Shown here in pieces: positions 59,856 through 64,000 of a stretch of DNA of 64,000 nucleotides. Position 1 is the stretch's first letter, and each line of letters begins with the position of its first letter. The notes beneath the pieces were generated by a model. It worked only from the letters and a program-made list of their open reading frames with translations. It was not told the origin of the DNA and made no database searches. The position numbers were made by a program, and so were the translations under genes. The stretch covers positions 39,598 through 103,597 of the forward strand of contig JBAMJV010004022.1 of assembly GCA_037951105.1 (NCBI GenBank), read 5' to 3'. The DNA is from Echinarachnius parma. Its lineage: Eukaryota; Echinodermata; Echinoidea; Clypeasteroida; Echinarachniidae.

Positions 59856-62800
59856 GTAAGAATAAAGTATGTTTTTTTGTAAATATGTTACCGAAAGTAT
59901 CTTTATTGGCCAAACTAATTGATCAGTATTGTTGAAATAGTATAAAAACGGCTTGTGTGGAAAAATCATTACCTTAGTATTGTTAAATGCAGAAATATCA
60001 GTTGAAATCTTAATGGATGCTGCTAACATTGGGCCTAAATTCACTGCCAGTTTGGCTCGTATACGCCGGTCCCTGGCCACATCATCCCCCGAAAAATAAA
60101 TATTAATTTTTTTCCCTGCGTTCGCATACGAAACCACGTAGGCAGCATTTGCCATAGTTTTTGCACGCAGCGCAAAGGGTGCATATCAAAATACAACTGT
60201 CGGCGATATGGATCAATGCATTGATCGTTTTCTAATTTTGCAAATACAATTAGTAGGTGGTTTCCTGGCCAAATTTGTATAATCCCATATTAATAATGCA
60301 TCCTTCACATGGTTTGTAATAAGAGCGTACATTAATTTTTTGGGTGTGGGGCATTTCCTATTACTGTGTATACTTTTTTTTATGTATGTATCTGTTATAA
60401 TTTTTGCTCTACAGTAAAGATGAAATGCATGAACAGAACCAGGAGCCATCACCAAATGTAAGTCTGATAAAAAATTGAACTACCCACTAATTGTAATGGG
60501 CATTAAATCATTCAGTTCAGTATACTGGTCCTAAAAATACTCTGGCTGGATTTTGTAGAGAATGCTAAAATAGTTTTAAATTGGTTAAAAGGTAGAATGC
60601 TCGAAATTAGCATAGGCCCGATGGCCCGGGGCCACCAAAAATTGTTGTCGGGCCAGTAAAAAACTCATATTTCAAAGTTTGGTGGCCCGATTGGGCCAGC
60701 AAAAAAAAAGAAAAAAAGTTTAGTCCTGTCTAGGGCATGACAAGAGCTTGCTTTTAAATGTAGCATTCAGCAACTTATACTCTTTTCTCACATACAAAAT
60801 ATTGGTAGTTAAAAAGTTGCAAGTTAATTGTGCAAGTAACACTGCTGCTAATGAATATTTATACATTCTTCAGCAGCAGTACTCATTTTCTAACCAGTTA
60901 TAAAAAAAAGTTTCATATTAAAAACCGTTGTTAGTAATTTCAGTTATTTTGCTTATTTTGCATATCTAATGAGCATCATGAATATTCATATATGCTGCTC
61001 ATGAATATTCATATATTACTACTATATATCACAATTTTAAAATATGTCTTTTGTCTAAGGTGTTCAGACAACACTGTACAGAATTTTGTCACCTAGACAG
61101 TAGACCCTGACTATGTATGACTGGAAGTGAAATTGTCACTCGTGTGTATTCAATCGCTGTGATTTTTTGATGAAGACAATGAATAAAAAGACATGACAAA
61201 TGATGACACACACACATTCATCCTAATTCATGTTTATTTAATTCATCTTACAATGAAACAAAGGGGAATGAAAAATAAAAAGTATTGCCTAGTACCAAAG
61301 ACTGTAGTAGCCTAAAACTATTCATATGGTTATTGTATTCATTTTACTTTTGTTTTTCCTTATTTTTTTCGGGCCACCAAATTTGGAAAAATACTAATTT
61401 CACTGGCCCGACCGGGCCACCAGTAAAAAAAGTTAATTTCGAGCATTGAGTAAGGTATTGTTATTTTACATGCTATGTTTTGTCTAATAATGTAAGGACA
61501 TCATACCTATAAACGAAATTAATTCATGTCTCACTGTCCACCTTTTTATTATTCATTTAATGTTTGGAGATCTCAGTTTTTACTTGTAATATGGTCTCCA
61601 TTATAAATGTATTCCACTTTATATTTGTAGGGGTTATAGGCCTTATAGGTTCAGTGCACATGTACATTGTTATTGCATTCTTTTATTGGATACATTAATT
61701 AATTTTGTTCATTAGTCTTTGCTTCTGAGTTCAACCTTGTTATGATAAATATTATTTCCTAATTTGATCTGTATAGGTACCATCATTCCCTGAGCTGTAT
61801 GCCAAGATAGAACGTGCAATCAACCAGCTTGGAGGGGCAGTGTTTCCCAAGCTCAACTGGAGTGCGCCAAGGGTGAGTCTATCCTTTGCTGGGTTGGTAG
61901 CTAGAAATGTTTTTTAAATTTAACAATTTCCAAAAATTCCAAAATATATAATATATAGCGCACATTCCGCCTTTCGACACTCGCCACACATCACTAGTAT
62001 TACGTTGGTCATTGTATGCACACTGCAATCAGTCCAGCACACAAGGTGCACATTTTCCACCCCCTGGTGAGCATTCCAGTAATCTCATAGGAGCACAGAG
62101 TGCTAAGGAACAACGTTCCTATCCTTCTAGGTAACCACTTGCACACCCGGGTCGAGACCAGCAAATATAGATAAAAATAGGCTTCAGAGTCAAGATTATG
62201 GGTGGTCACAGTGTCTAATTTTCGCTCTGACAAGATGCATCCTGGAGTGCATGTGGTGATTCCCTGAACGACATTCTTCTGCTTCTCAAAAGACACTGTT
62301 CTAGAACCTCTACAGTGGCCCCTTTTCTTGTTTCTCCTTTGGTGCCTTTCACTATGCCCAGGTCTGACTGTATTTCAACATGCCATTGTCACTGATAATG
62401 TCTAATTGTTTGTTTTTTTACAGGATGCCTCCTGGATTGCATGCGGTAATTCCCTGAAGTGTCACTCCATGAACGACATCCTTCTGCTCCTGAAGAGCTC
62501 AAACTTCATCTCACACGACCTCACACAGCCGTAAGTGTGCTTGTATGTACAGGCATTTTCGCTTACTGATGAAAGTAACGTCATCTGACCTTGCATTAAC
62601 AAAGCGCGTATAGAACCACTGACACAGCAGCAGTTTTTTGCAACTTTTCAAACCTCAAACTGTACTCAATTATATCTTTATTTCATTTTAGTGAAAGTTA
62701 AATTTGGGGTTTAGGTTTACTGTTAGCCTACTATGATAAGAGTAAGGGGTAGCATTGGTGTTTGGATTTGGTTAGGGTTTGAAATCCTTTTTTTTGGGGG

Positions 62801-63852
62801 GGGGGGTTATGAACAATTAATAATAGTTGAGCAACTATAGCCAAAGTAAATGTAATAGAATCATGCATGCTTGTCTTAAAATAATTGTTTGTTGTAATCC
62901 AAAACCCAAATTTTTAAAAAATGATGAAAGTTTGTGTAAAGTCAGTCAAAAAATTAGAATGTTATGACAGTGAAATTTCTGCCAGCATGTAATTATTTGA
63001 TGATACCCCATACAAATTTGTGTTTATGCTTTAATATAAATAATATGACCTCTAAATTATCAAGTTCAGGCCTGACTTCTTTCTTTTGAATTCTTTTTTC
63101 TCCAGCTTTCAACTGTGTCCCGAGGATGAGCAGTCAACAGAACAAGTCCAATATGAGGTTAGTCATGATAATAATAATAATGATACATAGCATTCATAGA
63201 GCACCATGTATCTAGGTGCCTTATTCAGAGACGCATTATTACCCTTACGTCATTAGGTACAGTTAAAACCCGCACAATTATCTTGCACACCATCTCAACT
63301 AGCCCAATCTGCTGTACTATATATGGCCTACAGGCTATTAATCTAACACCCAACCAAGTACTCATTTATCTGCACATTTTAGACACAACGAAAGCTATTG
63401 CGAAACATTATGTTGTTCCAATCTCAGCAGCGCAGACATTTTTGCAGAGCTGCATTTAAATTTTGCCATCTAAATTTGTTCTTATACATTAATAAGTAGG
63501 GCCAGTATACATTGTACATGTACACACTTTCTGTAACTTTGCCAAACGTAGCTATTTAGTTTTAAATATATATAGACAACATAATCATAAACCTGTAGGG
63601 TACAATACTTCATTTTACTATTTGATTTTTCCATTTTCATCTTTCGTCTGCAGCTGGTTTTACGGCGATGGATGGAGATCCCTCCGTCGATGGAATTCCG
63701 AGTGTATGTGGCGAACCAGGAGGTGATCGCCATTTCACAGCGCGATAGCACCAGTTTCTTCCCCTGCTTGCCGCCCATGGTCGACGACATCACCTACGAG
63801 ATAATCAACTTTCACGATAGACACGTTGCCAGCTCGTTTCCAGACGATCATT
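59787..63852 (+). CDS. CDC123: CDC123 (D123 family) eIF2 assembly factor, 5' portion (6 exons seen)
   Basis: Six exons with consistent phase give [80 protein letters not shown], and [20 protein letters not shown] with IAISQRD. These are the hallmark blocks of Cdc123/D123 ([37 protein letters not shown]). Family knowledge: Cdc123 is an ATP-grasp-fold protein that binds eIF2-gamma and promotes eIF2 heterotrimer assembly in the cytoplasm. About 189 residues are in the window, against about 336 in the human protein. The exon carrying the start codon was not recognised, and the last exons are beyond 64000. Confidence 0.95.
60415..60457 (+). CDS. CDC123: CDC123 exon 3
   Basis: Acceptor GCTCTACAG, donor GTAAGT. 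Reads [14 protein letters not shown], in the position of the variable acidic linker of the human protein. Only 43 bases, fixed by phase on both sides. Confidence 0.85.
60598..61446. mobile_element. 850-base element with GGCCCG-rich terminal inverted repeats
   Basis: TGCTCGAAATTAGC, GGGCCAGTAAAAAA and GGTGGCCCGATTGGGCCAGC at the left match inverted CGGGCCACCAAATTTGG, CTGGCCCGACCGGGCCACCA and AATTTCGAGCA at the right. No transposase inside. In CDC123 intron 3. Confidence 0.78.
61777..61872 (+). CDS. CDC123: CDC123 exon 4
   Basis: Acceptor CTGTATAG, donor AGG|GTGAGT, phase 0 to 0. Reads [20 protein letters not shown] then [12 protein letters not shown], matching '[29 protein letters not shown]' of human CDC123. 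Confidence 0.97.
62234..62292 (+). pseudogene. decayed partial copy of CDC123 exon 5
   Basis: GATGCATCCTGGAGTGCATG, TGGTGATTCCCTGAACGACA and TTCTTCTGCTTCTCAAAAG follow exon 5 with substitutions and loss of 18 bases (the AAGTGTCACTCCATG region). No AG acceptor directly in front. Confidence 0.88.
62300..62372. mobile_element. partial CAGTCAAACCTG-family element
   Basis: CTACAGTGGCCCCTTTTCTT and CCCAGGTCTGACTGTA match the right half of this family. It abuts the exon 5 copy. Confidence 0.65.
62424..62530 (+). CDS. CDC123: CDC123 exon 5
   Basis: Acceptor TTTTTACAG, donor GTAAGT, phase 0 to 2. Reads [20 protein letters not shown] then [17 protein letters not shown] decayed copy with a deletion lies upstream at 62234-62292. 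Confidence 0.97.
63106..63157 (+). CDS. CDC123: CDC123 exon 6
   Basis: Acceptor TTCTCCAG, donor GTTAGT, phase 2 to 0. Reads [17 protein letters not shown], like 'PFIHCTDDSPDPCIEYE' in human CDC123. Confidence 0.93.
63168..63360 (-). mobile_element. LINE/SINE 3' tail remnant
   Basis: ATAATAATAATAATGATACA then TAGAGCACC and AGGTGCCTTATTCAGAGACG: weak match to the reversed GCGC...(ATT)n tail. Confidence 0.4.
63654..63852 (+). CDS. CDC123: CDC123 exon 7
   Basis: Acceptor CGTCTGCAG, donor CATT|GTAAGT, phase 0 to 1. Reads [37 protein letters not shown] and [17 protein letters not shown], corresponding to the 'EFRCFVKENKLIGISQRD' core of the family. A copy of part of it starts about 95 bases downstream and runs off the window. 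Confidence 0.96.
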
Positions 63853-63944
63853 GTAAGTTAAATAGCCATCACAATTTACTTTGCTTTAAAATGCTTTGGC
63901 ATTGTCTTGTCATTGGGACAGTGCATATGATAGAAGAGTTGATG

Positions 63945-64000
63945 AGATTTCACAAGTGGATAGCTCCAGTTTCCTCCCCTGCTTGCCGCCCATGGTCGAC
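63945..64000 (+). pseudogene. partial copy of CDC123 exon 7, running off the window
   Basis: GATTTCACAAGTGGATAGCT then CCAGTTTCCTCCCCTGCTTG and CCGCCCATGGTCGAC match 63733-63785 with few changes. No acceptor is visible in front. The end of the copy is outside the window. Confidence 0.9.

Overview
The window is nuclear DNA of an animal. Its protein-coding information is spread over short exons with GT-AG introns, on the + strand only, inside AT-rich introns full of microsatellites, foldback elements and short DNA-transposon derivatives. The exon proteins, the single DOCK-B-like gene and the repeat style (short terminal-inverted-repeat elements at TA or TTAA, tRNA-derived sequences, LINE 3' tails) suggest a marine deuterostome invertebrate, perhaps an echinoderm. 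The sequence alone does not fix the species.

Gene 1 (1305-49225, +) is the 3' three quarters of a DOCK-family Rac/Rap guanine nucleotide exchange factor, closest by eye to DOCK3/DOCK4 (fly Sponge). I resolved 30 exons. Every intron phase agrees with the next exon, and together they read as one open frame of 1474 residues ending at a TGA at 49223-49225. The SH3 and DHR1 parts lie upstream of the window. Exons 1-12 give the armadillo-like middle region, exons 13-21 the catalytic DHR2 domain, and exons 22-30 a long low-complexity tail with five PxxPxR-type SH3 ligands and a Gly-Gly-Pro repeat.

Gene 2 (59787-63852 and beyond, +) is the 5' part of CDC123 (D123 family), the assembly factor for translation initiation factor eIF2. 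Six exons were found; the first coding exon was not recognised and the 3' end is outside the window. A CpG-rich stretch at 58560-59240 with CCAAT, octamer-like and GCGCATGCGC motifs is the likely promoter region. From 49226 to about 58500 lies the 3' flank of DOCK and gene-free DNA, including a near-identical 1-kb tandem duplication.

The most unusual signal is that many exons have partial, decaying copies ('exon echoes') in the adjoining introns. This is seen for DOCK exons 2, 7, 15, 21, 27 and 28 and for CDC123 exons 5 and 7. Two neighbouring DOCK tail exons (27 and 28) are paralogous, and each is followed at its 5' splice site by a tandem array. Several DNA elements sit in TTAA sites. Two of them have an uninserted copy of the target preserved in neighbouring tandem repeats.
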